Below, one piece after another: positions 43,066 to 55,036 of a DNA stretch of 64,000 nt. Both the position numbers and the translations under genes were made by a program. Source of the stretch: Pictodentalium vernedei (taxonomy: Eukaryota; Mollusca; Scaphopoda; Dentaliida; Dentaliidae); the NCBI GenBank assembly GCA_031216915.1, contig CM062292.1:201893262-201957261 (forward strand), given 5' to 3'. Every line of letters starts with the position of its first letter. Position 1 is the first letter of the stretch. The notes under the pieces were generated by a model. The model had not been told where the DNA came from and did no database searches. It saw only the letters and a program-made list of their open reading frames with translations.

Positions 43066-44560
43066 AAGTTATTGGCCATTCATTTCTGCTGGTTCCAGGA
43101 AAGCTTTCCAGATAAAAACAAAGCTCTGTTCTGTGAAGTATCAAAAACATGTCCAAACGAAATTTTTTTCTTGTTTTTAACTCATGTGGTTCATTCTTAC
43201 CCCTCCCCTCCCCATCCATCCCTTTATGACCCAGTTATATACTACATGACAAATTTGGTTCAAATCTGCCATTGGTTCTGGAAATAGAAATTTTGGTGGA
43301 GCCCAAATTTTCACCTACTGAGTTCCTTTGAAAAAAAGTGAATTTGCATAACTAAAGTAAGTTCCGTACCAGAAATCTAAGCGTTATTGTGATTCTGAAA
43401 ATAGGATCTTTTATAGACTTATGGAGCATTAACCCCACCCCAAGGGGCATAGTAACTTTTTGGAAAAAAAATCAAAAGAGTAAACTCCACCAACCCAAAG
43501 GTGGCACCAGCATCATTTGAACAAAGTAGAAACGATATACTCCAAAGATGGTCTGTGCCATAAATGAATGAATTTGGTCCAGTGATTTTAAAGACAAGTT
43601 TCAAATTAGTTGATAGAGTTCACGAAAGATGATGACTTAGCATTTCCCATTGCCAACAGTGTTAAAATGGGTATCCCCATACGCCACCCCATGACAAAAC
43701 CGATAGCAATTTTTTGGGTCCATCTGAATCCACTGGACCTAAGGAAACTGCATACCATAAAAACAATATTCTCATCTGTGCAGTTTTTGAAATAATACTA
43801 ATGCGCTAAGTTAAACTTTGGGCTCCCATGGAGCCCAAATATTAACCCAGAGACTTGAGTTGAACAAACTTGAATCTCATACTCCTAGAGATGTCACATA
43901 CCAAATATGAAAGGATCCTGACTGGCAGATCTGAAGATGAAGATTTTTAAAGAAATTTTCTGATATTGCACCAAGTTAAACTTTGGGCTCCAATAAAGAG
44001 CCCAAATATTAACTCGGGGACCCAAGTTGAACAAACTTGAATCTTACACTGCTAGAGATGTTGTATACCAAATATCAAAAGAATCTGACTGGTGGATCTG
44101 AAGAAGATTTTTAAAGCTTATTCCCAATACTGCCTTAAGTTAATATTCAGGCTTTTCCATTTTTGCAAATACGCTGACTCCGCATTTTTTCGATGCCCCC
44201 CTACAGAACACACTAACACAACCGATGGTAATTTTTTTTACCATTCAATTCTACTGGTCCTAAGGATACTTCATTCCAAATAAAAGTTCTCTGTTCCATG
44301 TGGTTTGGAAATGGGCATCTGAATGTTTTCTATTTTTAACTCCTTTTTAACTCCCATAGGGCTGTGAACAAAAGATTTTAGGGCATCAATCAAATACTTA
44401 GGACCCACTTATACTACATGCCAAATTTGGTTCAAATCAGCCCATCAGTTCTTGAAATACAAATTTTGGGTGGAGCCCAAAATGGGTAAGCTCCCACAGG
44501 GAGCCCAAATATTAACATACAAACTTCCCTTGAACAAACTTTAATCTTCTGACCAATCAA
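43066..44560 (+). mobile_element. Pearl/Helitron-like fragment without its right end
   Basis: It holds the shared right-flank sequence twice (TGGTTCAAATC.GCC near 43257 and 44428) and 150-bp units with ACTTGAATCT and GTTGTATACCAAATATC. The GTCAGGTGAGCT end is missing. Confidence 0.5.
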
Positions 44561-44807
44561 ATGACAGGATTTATCGCGATATAGGGACAATAAAGTTTGT
44601 AACTGCCTTTGCATTAAATTTAGAATGAAGAGTAAAAAACCTACACATTTTTCTGTGTCTCATACATAAAGCAATATTTAACTTAATTTTGGAAACTTGT
44701 TTCTTCACAATTTTTTACAATACTTTTAGCACATTAGATGGAACACTCATGCTAAAAATAATTGCAAATGGTGAATTAAGAATAGAAAGGTTATGCCTTT
44801 TAACCTT

Positions 44808-45002
44808 TAACTTAAGGTAATGGCCAAAATCAACCAGGAATATTCGCAAAAATCACCACTGAAATTTGATTTTTAAACTTTTTGTCTCAAAAACATAGTT
44901 TATGATGCTTCAATGGAATGGGCTCAAAGTGTACATTCCACTGAGGGGTCATAAGATATGTTTTTAAGGCAAAAAAAAGAAATTGCATTGGGTAAGGGTT
45001 AA
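44808..45002. mobile_element. piggyBac-like MITE, diverged
   Basis: TTAACTTAAGG near the left and GGGTAAGGGTTAA at the right, with CTTCAATGGAATGGGCTC pairing with CATTCCACTGAGGGG. Confidence 0.45.
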
Positions 45003-45638
45003 ACATCCATTTTACAAAATAATTTTTACAAGTAGCATTGCATTGCTAATTTCTGTTGGAAGTTTCATGTTCTTGAGCCCCGACCCCATCCCCTCAAAAA
45101 AAAAAAATTTACTTGGCATTAGGGAATATTTTAATTGTTAAAACAGGTGTAGCAAGCTGCTCCAGTTGAAAAATTTTATATTGCATTTTTTAAAAATTGT
45201 ACAGCACTTTTTCTCAATACTAAACCACAGTTTGCACACAATGATTTGGCACCCAGCAATCTGATGAGTGGATATCTGCCTGTGAACTTGCATGTTAGAC
45301 CAGGAGAAACTTGTTGACCCAACAAGCAAATTTTCAGGTCATGGGTCCACTGAGTAGTATGGATAGTGATACATGAAGTACAGATTAGCTTCCTGGATAA
45401 TCAAGTTTCATGTGTCTAACAAGTAAGAGTCCAATAGATTTCAGTTGTCCAGTTGTCTTCTACCTTCAATTATTTCTGATCAGCTATCTCTTAAAGAAGT
45501 TAGGTTATCAGATGCAAAGTTCGTACATATCCAGTGAAAATATCATGTCTCAAATTGTGATTTGTGCAGATTTGTGACGAAAAAAAAACTGTATAGCTGA
45601 ATACAGAATTTGCATCATAAAATGTGATGTGATAACAG
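45003..45638. other. No gene identified
   Basis: AT-rich sequence downstream of the VPS54-like gene. An ORF at 45138-45329 has no known motif. Confidence 0.4.
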
Positions 45639-45879
45639 TTAACCCTTTACACAATGCAGACGATTACAAAATTTATTATTTTAAATAACATTTTTTTTAA
45701 ATTTTCAAAAAATTTCAACAAAACCATGTCATGTGACCCCTCATTGGAACAAGCTCATTCTAATGAGGGGGTCACATGATATGGTTTTGCTGAAATTTGT
45801 GGAAAAATAATATTTTTTCAACTGCTAAATTTGCATATTATGCAGGCAGATGTGGTCGATTCGTCAGGTAAAAGGTTAA
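45639..45879. mobile_element. piggyBac-like hairpin MITE
   Basis: TTAACCCTTTACACAATGC at the left and GGTAAAAGGTTAA at the right. The hairpin ACCATGTCATGTGACCCCTCATT pairs with AATGAGGGGGTCACATGATATGGT. Confidence 0.65.
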
Positions 45880-46086
45880 ATTATTCATTGCACTGCATGC
45901 ACTTTTCCTGCCAGAGGCCATAACACCGTTCCAAATCAGAATCACATCATTAACATCTGATCATATAGCTGAATGTTTATGATGTTCATGTTGACTTTCA
46001 TGACCAATGAATCATCATGAACAGTGGAAGAACTCACTAGCTCATTAGGACACAGCTCAGAAACAAACATATAAAAATATTTAATG
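45880..46086 (-). other. Probable 3' untranslated region of the VPS54-like gene
   Basis: This sequence lies directly downstream of the TAG stop. It is unique-looking with no long ORF. An ATTAAA variant sits almost at the stop (46080-46085), and a full AATAAA occurs further on in the MITE at 45639-45879. The end of the transcript cannot be fixed from sequence alone. Confidence 0.4.
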
Positions 46087-46186
46087 CTATCTGTTCCATA
46101 CATCAGCCATGTCTTCTTGCAGTTCCTCTATTCCTTTTAATGTCCTATAATTACCCGAATAAAACAGAAGATCATTTGTAACCAGC
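46087..46186 (-). CDS. VPS54: Terminal coding exon with stop codon, probable VPS54 C-terminus
   Basis: On the minus strand a TTTTTCTTTTCCAG acceptor is followed by 100 bases: one base completing a glycine codon, 32 sense codons and TAG at 46087-46089. The peptide begins LVTNDLLFYSGNYRTLKG and ends DMADVWNR. The phase matches the donor of the exon at 63347-63441 exactly, with no stop across the junction. Such agreement between two exons 17 kb apart is unlikely by chance. The short acidic tail after LKG fits the end of VPS54 proteins as I remember them. The 3' untranslated region would run toward lower coordinates. A possible poly(A) signal (AATAAA on minus) lies at 45672-45677 inside a MITE, so the true end is unknown. 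Confidence 0.75.
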
Positions 46187-47422
46187 CTGGAAAAGAAAAA
46201 TATATTAAATATTTCTCTTCATTCAAATTTTATGGGGGGGGGGGGAAGAAATTGGAAAGAAGTGGGAAGACGTTTGACAAAACTGCCTCTACAGAACCTA
46301 ATTTGACTGATTTAAGTGATTTATGTATTAAATTCTGAGCTATTAACCAGCCTTATATCCAGTTGTTAATGTTGATTCATGTGAAAAAATACATTTTCAA
46401 CTATTTAGGTTTAACAACCACTCTTCATGGATTCATAAAATGTATTCATGTCCAGTATTTAAATAAAAACAGATGAAGAGAAACTCCAGAATAAGCAGAA
46501 AAAAATCTTACAATTCTGAAAAATGTACATGGGAACCCAAAACATTAAGTGCTGTATATCACCTAACTTCAATGAAAACAAATTAAGTCAAACTGATCCC
46601 ATTTTATGTAAATAATACCCTTATTATTCACACCAGAATCAGGATGCTATGACACTCACTTTTTTATTGAAGAAAACAGAGGTTCCAAATTGTTTCAATT
46701 GTTTCAAAAATTGGCTTCTTGCTAGAAAACAGACAAAACTGTTGATGGTATATTCAGGCCTGGAATAGAGAGCTTACTCTCTTACCTGCTAGCAGGTTAT
46801 GCAGCATGATGTGGTGATAACTTATAGGAAAAAATGTTGTGATGTCTTTCCACCTTCTCAGTTATTACTACGTCAGCAGTGCTGTTTATGTTTTAACAGA
46901 ATTTGGTTTAACAAAATCACGCATTAGTTGATGGGAATTTTTGGGGAGGAAAAAGCTCTTTAGATATCAACGACATGCCACTCTATTCATAAGTGGATGG
47001 AATTGGGATTATGAATTTAATTTATATTGTATTATTTTGTTGGAACTTGTAGTTCGTTTGCATATTTTCTGATTGTCATAAGACTCGTAACCCCTACTTA
47101 ACCTAAATGATCGTTTATGGCTTATATCCAGGCCTGATACTGATGAATTGCTTGGAAGATGCTGTATCAATTTTCTGGTAGTTTGAGGTAAACAAAACAG
47201 GAACTAGAAGGCTATTGGCAGATACACAGTTAGGCAAAAAGAAAATATTGTCCCTAGAAGCAAGACGATGCCAAGTGCAATACTCAAGCACTGCAGTTTG
47301 CAACCAAATGCTTTCAATGGATGATATGCAGACAACTAAAAACACAACTATTTTGGGTAGAAATCTCAAGTGGTAATGAAATCCCAACCCATTCTCTAAC
47401 CAGATTATAATTAGGCCTTAAA
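46187..47422 (-). other. Unique-looking part of the VPS54-like intron
   Basis: Apart from a G run at 46232-46245 I see no repeat signature. An ORF at 47115-47387 (90 codons on minus) has no recognisable motif and may be chance. Confidence 0.5.
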
Positions 47423-47721
47423 ATGATAAATTTAAAGTAATTTGTATATTTTTTATACTTACCAACGGCCCATATTTAGCTGGTGTAAACTCGATATTAT
47501 CAAGGGCCAAACACAAATTTTGAACCCCCCAATCCCCAAAATTTGCATACAATACCGAAAATTAAAAGTCCTATCTGGCCCTCCATACTTTTACCATCTG
47601 CACATGCGATGCAGTCAGGAAGAGACTGGAATTGGCGCCAACCTCATTCTTTGTAGATGAGCGTACTAAATAATAACTCAGCGGGGAGGTATGAGTGCCC
47701 ACTCATTGGAGGGTTATCTCT

Positions 47722-47811
47722 GTCTGGGCCATTGCTATGTATAAAAAATATACAAATTACTTTAAATTTATCATATTTTTATACTAATAACCAATGGCCC
47801 AGACTTAGCTG
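47722..47811 (-). repeat. ICR of DIRS C
   Basis: GTCTGGGCCATTGC...TTATCATATTTTTATACTAATAACCAATGGCCCAGACTTAGCT joins the complements of the left and right tips, as in A. Confidence 0.8.
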
Positions 47812-49860
47812 ACTCGTAAAAAGGTGGAGGGCCCAGGACTTAAGAATTAGCAGACCAAATATAGCTCCTGAGCCTGCATTCCAAGGTGACAAGGAGATTA
47901 AAATTAAAAGAATTACATGTATGTCTCTCTATACAATAATAGAGAAGATATATCATCAATAAGGAGCCATATCTAAGTAATTCCGTAATCTTAGCATGAA
48001 TGATTATGATTAATGATTAATTATTAATGATTATGCTAATTGGGTGTAGCGAGCCCCCAATTTAAGGCTGTACCGGACTAAGCCACTTAAATCAGGATGG
48101 CATATTCGAGAGTGAGAGACTAACCCCCACAAACACACGCTATATATATATATAGATATAAACAAGCTGTACCTAAGATCAGTAATAATCTACAGACAAA
48201 AACAGCTTCACTCATAGTTACACACTTATTTTCAAGCTGGGCGAGATGAAGAAAAATCCCTCTCCACCTTTTTTGAAGGAATATTCTTCAAAACAAAGAG
48301 GGAAGCGCTCTGGAAGCAGTACCAAATAATCAATATATATTTGCCCAACATGCACCCAGGTATTAATTATTATTAATTATTGGTGCTTAACGTCACTTCA
48401 GAAGCTAAGACTATTGTGGCAATCCCGGTTATTAACAGCGCACGCTTCTAACGTATACCGGAGTCGGAATACGTAGATAGGTTGAAAACCGGTGATATAA
48501 TGTGTACAACCATACACTTGTCCAATTGAATTCCAATGGAAAGTATCTGTTAGAGCAAACACGCTTCTAAGGTAACCAACAGGCGACCCTGTTCAGGTGT
48601 ACAATTAATTCCAATAATAAAACTCCAATTGAACCGTGCGAATTTACGAGAATGTGAATTCTCCAGAGTACCGTATGTGGTAAAAACCTGGACTTAGAAC
48701 ATGGAACGAGCTATGATTAACAGACTGTTTGGAGAAAGAATATACTACTCTGAATAATGATGCCAAAAAACTGAGAACGTATGCATAGATGGCCTATTGG
48801 AAGTTCCATAACTGATCCAAATAGCCCCCAAATTCTCATGAGCTCTATAAGCAGAGCAAGAATTTATATAATCTGTTCAATAATGCGTCTGCCTAATAAA
48901 TACACATATTATGTATGCGAGCACTGAAATCCTGCATGTACTCATCTGAATACAGCCTGTATCCACGGTTTGACCAAGTGACACAAGTGTATCCAAGAAA
49001 CTGAATGAATAATACAACGTTATTATGCAGTATAGTGAGTTATAAACTCATACATTGTAAGAAAAGGCCTGACTGCTCTGAGCGAAACTTTTCAGAGTGG
49101 ACTAATTGCCACATTGGAGAATGCCGCCCAGATAACCGACATGTTAGCCACACAGGTACATGAAGGCTAGCAATTTTATTGATAATCATATGCTTGTATG
49201 ACTTATAAACGAACAACCACAGGAAACAAACCAACTAAATAGTGGATATGCCCATGAGGTCGCCGTTAGAACACGACCAGCCACCAATCGAGGAGCCATG
49301 AAAGGCATGCATATACTTGAATGCATTCGAGGCTTACAGGAAGAAGTCCTGCCCTGTAATAGCCTCTTAACACATTGGCAGGGCAGGGGCATTACTTGAA
49401 TCGCTCGTGTTAGTTATTAAATAGTATAGGAACCGCAGGGCTCCCTCACGTCTGACCAACTTCATAATGCCACTAAGGATGGAGAGGGACGTGATGAACA
49501 AATAATACACCATATAGACATAATATCCAGTCTCTAAGGTGGAAATATAATCCACAGCAATAGATTGGATAGAAATGAAAAGGGAGACGATAACAACATT
49601 CCGACACCCGATCATAAAAACCTAGATGAATTCTTACGTTCAATCTGATATCAGGGAATATATTCCTGAGGAGTTTAGTATAGGCATTTGAAGAAACACT
49701 CATTAATCACACTAGGTTAATATGGCGTCATCAATAGGGCTTATTGCCTCAGATAACTAACACCAAACCATACCAGTATGAAGAGAATAACCTCCTCTAA
49801 TATAATGGTATCATGTCTGATAAAACAATGAACTCAGCCTAGCTAAAGGTCTTCCTATCT
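47812..49860 (-). other. 3' region of DIRS C shared with D
   Basis: No ORF of note. 48000-49700 aligns in order with D 56400-57650 (for example ACACGACC...CATGAGGTCGCC and AACACATTGGCAG). At 48370 a short SINE-like stretch (ATTGGTGCTTAACGTCACTTCAG) is present, and D has it at 56762. Confidence 0.6.
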
Positions 49861-50525
49861 GTAAAGAGAATTAAAAGGCTGATAACTGCGGCCTTAGAAG
49901 CTCAGTAAGGAGACTTATGATGCCAGCCATAGCTGAAAGTCTTCATCTCCGTGAAGACAGATATATCAGTGTAAGTTGCGACCTTGAAAGCTTACTGAAC
50001 GGAGACTTACAACTATCGTCGTGTAAGATAGGGAATGAAGAGCGGCTATATTAACAGCCCTAAATTCCCAAAGAGACAGTAGTCTCAAGAGATAATTATT
50101 TCAGTTATGTCATTGCATAATTACTGAAAAAACATCACTCATGATTCTAGCTAGACTACCAAGGTGTAAACAATAAGACTCAAGTCCATGACACCTAGGA
50201 AAACAAACTGAAAAGCACTCTTCCTTTAGCGGTTTTATTCCCAAAAGACAGCTGTCAGAGCCTAGCTAACGTAGCTTAGAAGTCATCTCCGTGAAGACAG
50301 ATATCTCAGTGTAACTTGCGACATTGAAAGCTCACTAAACGGAGACTTACAACCATCATCGCGCAAGGTAGGAAATGACGAGCCGCTATACTAACAGCCA
50401 TAATTCCCAAAGAGACAGTAGTCTCAAGGTAACTACAGTGATGAGTCTTCGTCTGCGTGAAGACATATCTGTGTCACTTGTGGCCTTTGAAAGCTCACTA
50501 AATGGGGACTTACAACACTAGCTGC
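49860..50525 (+). repeat. Direct repeats of about 345 bp in the DIRS C 3' region
   Basis: GTGAAGACAGATAT...CAGTGTAA(G/C)TTGCGAC, followed by CGGAGACTTACAAC and CCCAAAGAGACAGTAGTCTC, occurs at 49945-50090 and 50289-50427, with a partial third copy at 50455-50515. No coding sense is evident. Confidence 0.7.
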
Positions 50526-50899
50526 TAATGTATACAAAAAAACCACTGTAACAATACATAAGGCTGCTAAGGCGTCCACAATGGCATTAAATGTCCTGAC
50601 GCCAAGGAATACAACACCAAGAAGGAAAAGACGTACTTATTCCCTCTAACGGGTTTATTCCAAACAAGACAGCTGTCTCAGCATAACTATGCACCATGGA
50701 ACCTCTATTCCTAAAGAATAGGGCATGGCATTTCTTATACTACTGCTAAGGCAAAGAAGACATCGTTAATCGCGACAAAAGCCCTCAACACCTGAGCCAA
50801 AACATCCGGGGATGAAAAGATCTTTGTCTTTCCATCGCCCGGTATGATAAGCTGTTTTTTGCCTAGCAAATGCAGACTTATATTCAGATGGAAAAATAT

Positions 50900-53152
50900 T
50901 CTAAGAGCTTAAGACTAAAATTTCATAGTTTTAAAGGGCCCTTCTGTGAGGGATGGAGACTCACACTCCGTAGCCCTCTCACCATCCAAATGTTCCATCT
51001 GAAAGTATGGTCAACTCCATCCGACTGAACGGATGATTGGACCAATGCAGCACCGTCCGACAGCTCACCATTGGAGTCCGTTAAACGGTAGTACCAGCGA
51101 CTACTGGAATGCTGCGATACGCAGGGCAATCTGTGGCAGCCGGTCCGTGACCAAGGCTAGCAGAACAATGATAATACACTTGTTACCATAAACTGCTCAC
51201 GGTACGGAGATCTGGCCCCAGATCCTCGACACATGTCCCTTACAAAAATGCATCGAATGACTAGCTATCGACCTGAACATGCAAAGTCAGATAGTCTGTC
51301 TGTGGTCAACATGCTTCATTAATGAAGCAGGGGAAGATGCCACAGCTGCAACCGGATCTGGCTGCAGTGTGGAAGGAGTGTCCCAAACTGCAAGCATGAA
51401 CAGGTGTCCCAACTCACTAAAGTTTCTCGAATCAAAAACAGTCAACCCCGACTACTGACGGAAAGGAGATGGTTCTCCAGCTCGCGGTCTGCTCCAGACC
51501 TTGCGAGCGTTCCGTTAGAAACTTGTAGGCATCTACCCCTTGTCGTGCATATCCATGGAAGAAGAGGAAGCCGTAATCACAGCCGACCCCGGCTGAAGTG
51601 CGGAAGAAGCATCTCGACTCATCACATAGGATGGATGCTCCTACTCATGGAAGTTTCTTATAACACAAAACAGTCGTCCCTGACTGTTAACGGGAAGAAA
51701 AATGCTCTGCACTTGCGATCTGTCCCCAGATCTCGACGAGTATCCCGCTTAGAAACTTCTAGGCTAATCCTCTTTCGTGCGCTTCCATGTAAGTAGAAGA
51801 AGCCATAACTGCCGTTGGCCCCGGCTGCAGTGTGGAAGGAATATTTCGATGTGTGTTCCGACTCAATATGGTTTCTCACAACGAACACAGTCGACTCCGA
51901 ATGTTAACGGGATGGAGAGTGTTCTCCAAATGGTGATTTGACCCCAGATCTAGCCGAGTGTCCCGTAGAGAAACTTCTGGCTTCCTCTACTTGCACAATT
52001 GACCACACCGACCCAGCACCGTCCGACAGCTCACCACCGGAGTCTGCGGGAGGCTGCACTTGCACTTGCTGGGATGAGCTGTGCAATCTGCGACAGCAAG
52101 TCTGTTACCAAAGCTTGAGGAGCAGCGGTCTTCCATATTACGCTGATTGCTGCTCCTAGGACGAAGATCTCTACTCTGAACGTCCCAATGATTGAAGCCT
52201 CAGATCACTAGCTACCGGATGGGCCAACTTCACAGGTGAAGTCTGGATAATTCTTCTGATGGCTGCCTGGATATCCGAAGTTGGGTAGCTAGTCCGCAGT
52301 CGTGTGGGCTATATCTGCCTGAGGAAGCTATAACTGTAGCCAACCCCTGCCGCAGTTTAGAGGGAGCGTCCCAAGTGACGAGTGTGGACGTTAGCTCCTA
52401 CACGGGTAAGTTTCTCAAACAACATTTGGCCCCAAATGTTGTGCTTTAGAGAGGGACCTCTCCCCCCTCGCAGTCTTTTCAGACCTCGCCAAGCCTCCCT
52501 AAGATAAACTTGCAAAATACTACACAAGCAAGTTTCTCAGTAACATTTGGCCCCAAATGTTGCTGGGTTAGAGAGGGGCCTCTCCGTTTGCAGTCCTATC
52601 AGACCTTGCCAAGCCTCACTAAGAGAAACTTGCAGGCTTCCTCCCTATTTCCATCGTCGCTGGGAGAGCATTAGTTTTTGAGGTGCTCGCTCTACCCAAA
52701 TCTGCACTTCCCTCGACCGCAACGGACTTACCCAGTGTCACGGCTCCCACAAAGGGAGTAACCGCTTCACCGGTCGAGCTAGCTGCTTGCAAAGGGTAAG
52801 AACACTAACGAGAGGCCTCATCCCTTACTTATATTCATGAGCACCTTGCAGCTGGCTCTATTTGCTTATCAGAGCGAGACGACAGTAGCACACTTTGGTT
52901 GGTTGTCACAAAACCATCACCATGTTCTTGTTCCTCTGAAATAGAAATTGAAAAACTTGAATTATATTGCAGTGAGCTCCGGCATAGGAACCTCACCGCC
53001 AACCATGTACCGTGATACCCGTCTCCAAAGTTTGTCATCCCAATTAACACATGTAGGACAAGAATCCGTAGGAGTGCATCAACTACAGGCAAGGCAACAA
53101 GCATGTAAATTCAAGGTAGACTTCCTCGCCTTGCATTCAGAGCAGTGAGCTT
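50900..53152 (-). pseudogene. DIRS C Gag relic with a tandemly amplified linker
   Basis: The 5' end matches A and D Gag (KAHCSECKARKS... and cysteine cluster), but the start codon is TTG instead of ATG near 53152. The 3' end holds the GELSDGAALVQSS motif (about 51030-51080), and another copy (GGELSDGAGSVWS) lies at 52010-52060. Between them the disordered-linker segment is repeated several times. The capsid-like core is absent. Confidence 0.75.
51330..52650 (-). repeat. Tandem amplification of Gag linker units in DIRS C
   Basis: The segment with GCAGTGTGGAAGGA, GTTTCTC, CCCCAGATCT and GAAACTTCTAGGC recurs about every 230 bp from 51360 to 52000. A related unit with AACATTTGGCCCCAAATGTT occurs twice at 52420-52620. 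B has one such segment at about 37430-37620. Confidence 0.7.
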
Positions 53153-54262
53153 TCAAAATTACAATCAAAATACAAAGTCGATAGCACTCCTACAAACTCC
53201 ACAATAAAATATATGATAAAGATACATGAATAATTGCAGTCAAAATTAAATTCAAAAATTTATAAAAAAAAAATTTTGAAAAAATTTTGAAAAAATGCCC
53301 AAGCTCCCAAAGGAAGCATGATGAGCCCTATGGCATCCCGATAGAGCCTAAGTGTGGACAAAATCCAAATTTTTTGAGCTACACTACCGGAATCATAATC
53401 AATGTATCCTACAATAATCCTACAGTAATATAATACTAAATACTACCTATATTTGAGGACGTTGCCAATGTAAACAACGTCAAAGGAAAAAACAGGAAAC
53501 AAGACATCAGGCACACAAAAAGGCCCAAAGTCAGTAACCGATTTAAATGCTACCAGATGTAAAGCTTGATCTTCATATGAAGAAAAAATGATACATCGGA
53601 TAGAAGTTGCAAGACCAAAACGACCTAACACCCCTAGGGTGAGGGCATAACAATGGGGATAAACAGAATAATCATTCTGTAATACACGTTAAAATCTCAA
53701 GAAATTTAATAAAAAATTTCAATAAAAAATAGCCAAAAAGCTTAGGAGTTTAACAGGAGGGCTTCAAGGAAGGATAGGGAAGGAACACTTAACAAACAGT
53801 GGATAAATCATTAGCAAGAATGATGACGTCAGGCGTATGTCCCAAAATTGGGAAACATGAAATAATTTTTATAATTATTATAAAGTTACAGCCCTGAATG
53901 TTTACAACCACCGTTGTTCAGTTCCATCATCAATCTACAGCCTTGGATCCACCAATTCTTTCATTGATTTGTGTCTGGCATCCTCAAAAAGGAGATTTAA
54001 AAGCACAGATGTCAGTTCATTGTTATTGACTTTAGGGCCAAACAAAGAATGAGGTTTGCGCAAATTCCGGCCTCTTCCTGACTGCTGTGCATGTGCAGAT
54101 GGTAAAAGTATGGAGGGCCAGATAGGACTTTTAATTTTCGGTATTGTACGCAAATTTTGGGGATTGGAGGTTCAAAATTTTTGTTTGGCCCTTGATAATA
54201 TCGAGTTTGCACCAGCTAAGTCTGGGCCATTGGTTATTAGTATAAGAATATAAGCAATCTGA

Positions 54263-54477
54263 CATTTGCAGAATGAGGTCCCCAGAGGGTGAATTTGATG
54301 ATTCTATGCCATACAGTGGGCCAATTTATCCACTGGGTACCTTTTTCTGTTCTGTTTTGAGACCCTGATTCAGATTGAGGTTCACAGAGGGTCAATTTAG
54401 TGATACTACCCTGCTGTGCAGGGTAGCATCACTAAATACACCCTCTGGGGACATAATTTTGCAGATGATAGTCTGCT
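54263..54477. mobile_element. Hairpin MITE at the right flank of DIRS C
   Basis: CATTTGCAGAATGAGGTCCCCAGAGGGTG is mirrored by CACCCTCTGGGGACATAATTTTGCAGATG. It has an internal mirror at CCTGCTGTGCAGG (54409-54421). It is placed 11 bp from the element end, as in A. Confidence 0.65.
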
Positions 54478-54740
54478 TATTTTCTGGCTTGATTATAATC
54501 CTTTCTCAACATAATCCCTATTCTAGAACATTCAAAACTGAAAACCAACTCTTGTAGCCACATAAGACACACAACATATGCTTTCGCACAACAAAAAGCC
54601 AAATAAGCCCATTTTAGGAGTGTGGACATAGAGGTGTATGGACTGAAAGATGGTGACAGAGGGATAGAGAGACAGATGGACAGATGAATGGACAAGCAGA
54701 TAGAGGTTGATAGATAGGTGGACAGGCAGACAGGTAGAAA
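54478..54740. other. Spacer between DIRS C and D with a GACA/GATA-rich tract
   Basis: No gene is seen. 54478-54545 resembles 31204-31290 to the right of DIRS A. 54650-54736 is a degenerate GACAGA/GATAGA microsatellite. Confidence 0.6.
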
Positions 54741-55036
54741 ATTATAAATTCATAGTAATTTGTATATTTTTATACTTACCAATGGCCCAGACTAGCTGGT
54801 GCTAACTCAAAAATATCTAGGGCCAAACACAAATTTTGCCCCCCCAATCCCTAAAATTAGCATGCAAAACCGAAAATTAAAAGTCCTAGCTGACCCTCCA
54901 TACATTTACTCTCTGCGCATGCGCAGCAGTCAGGAAGTGACCAGAATTGGTGCCAACATCATTCTTTGTAAAAAAGAGTACTACATAATAATTCAGCGGG
55001 GAGGTATGAGTGCCCACTCATGGGAGGGGCATCTCC

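Larger units (their letters stand above)
47423..54252 (-). mobile_element. DIRS element C, non-autonomous relic lacking RT and recombinase
   Basis: The left inverted repeat starts at 47423 (ATGATAAATTTAAAG), the ICR is at 47722-47811, and the right repeat ends near 54252 (TTATTAGTATAAGAATA). Between them only a rearranged Gag region (50900-53152) is recognisable as coding. The RT and recombinase regions are missing. The 3' region 47812-50900 is unlike B and partly shared with D. The element lies in the VPS54-like intron in the sense orientation. Confidence 0.8.

Noticed and set aside
47115..47387. 90-codon minus-strand ORF in the host intron as an extra exon
   Set aside because: It has no flanking splice sites in phase with the two supported exons, which already join in frame without it.
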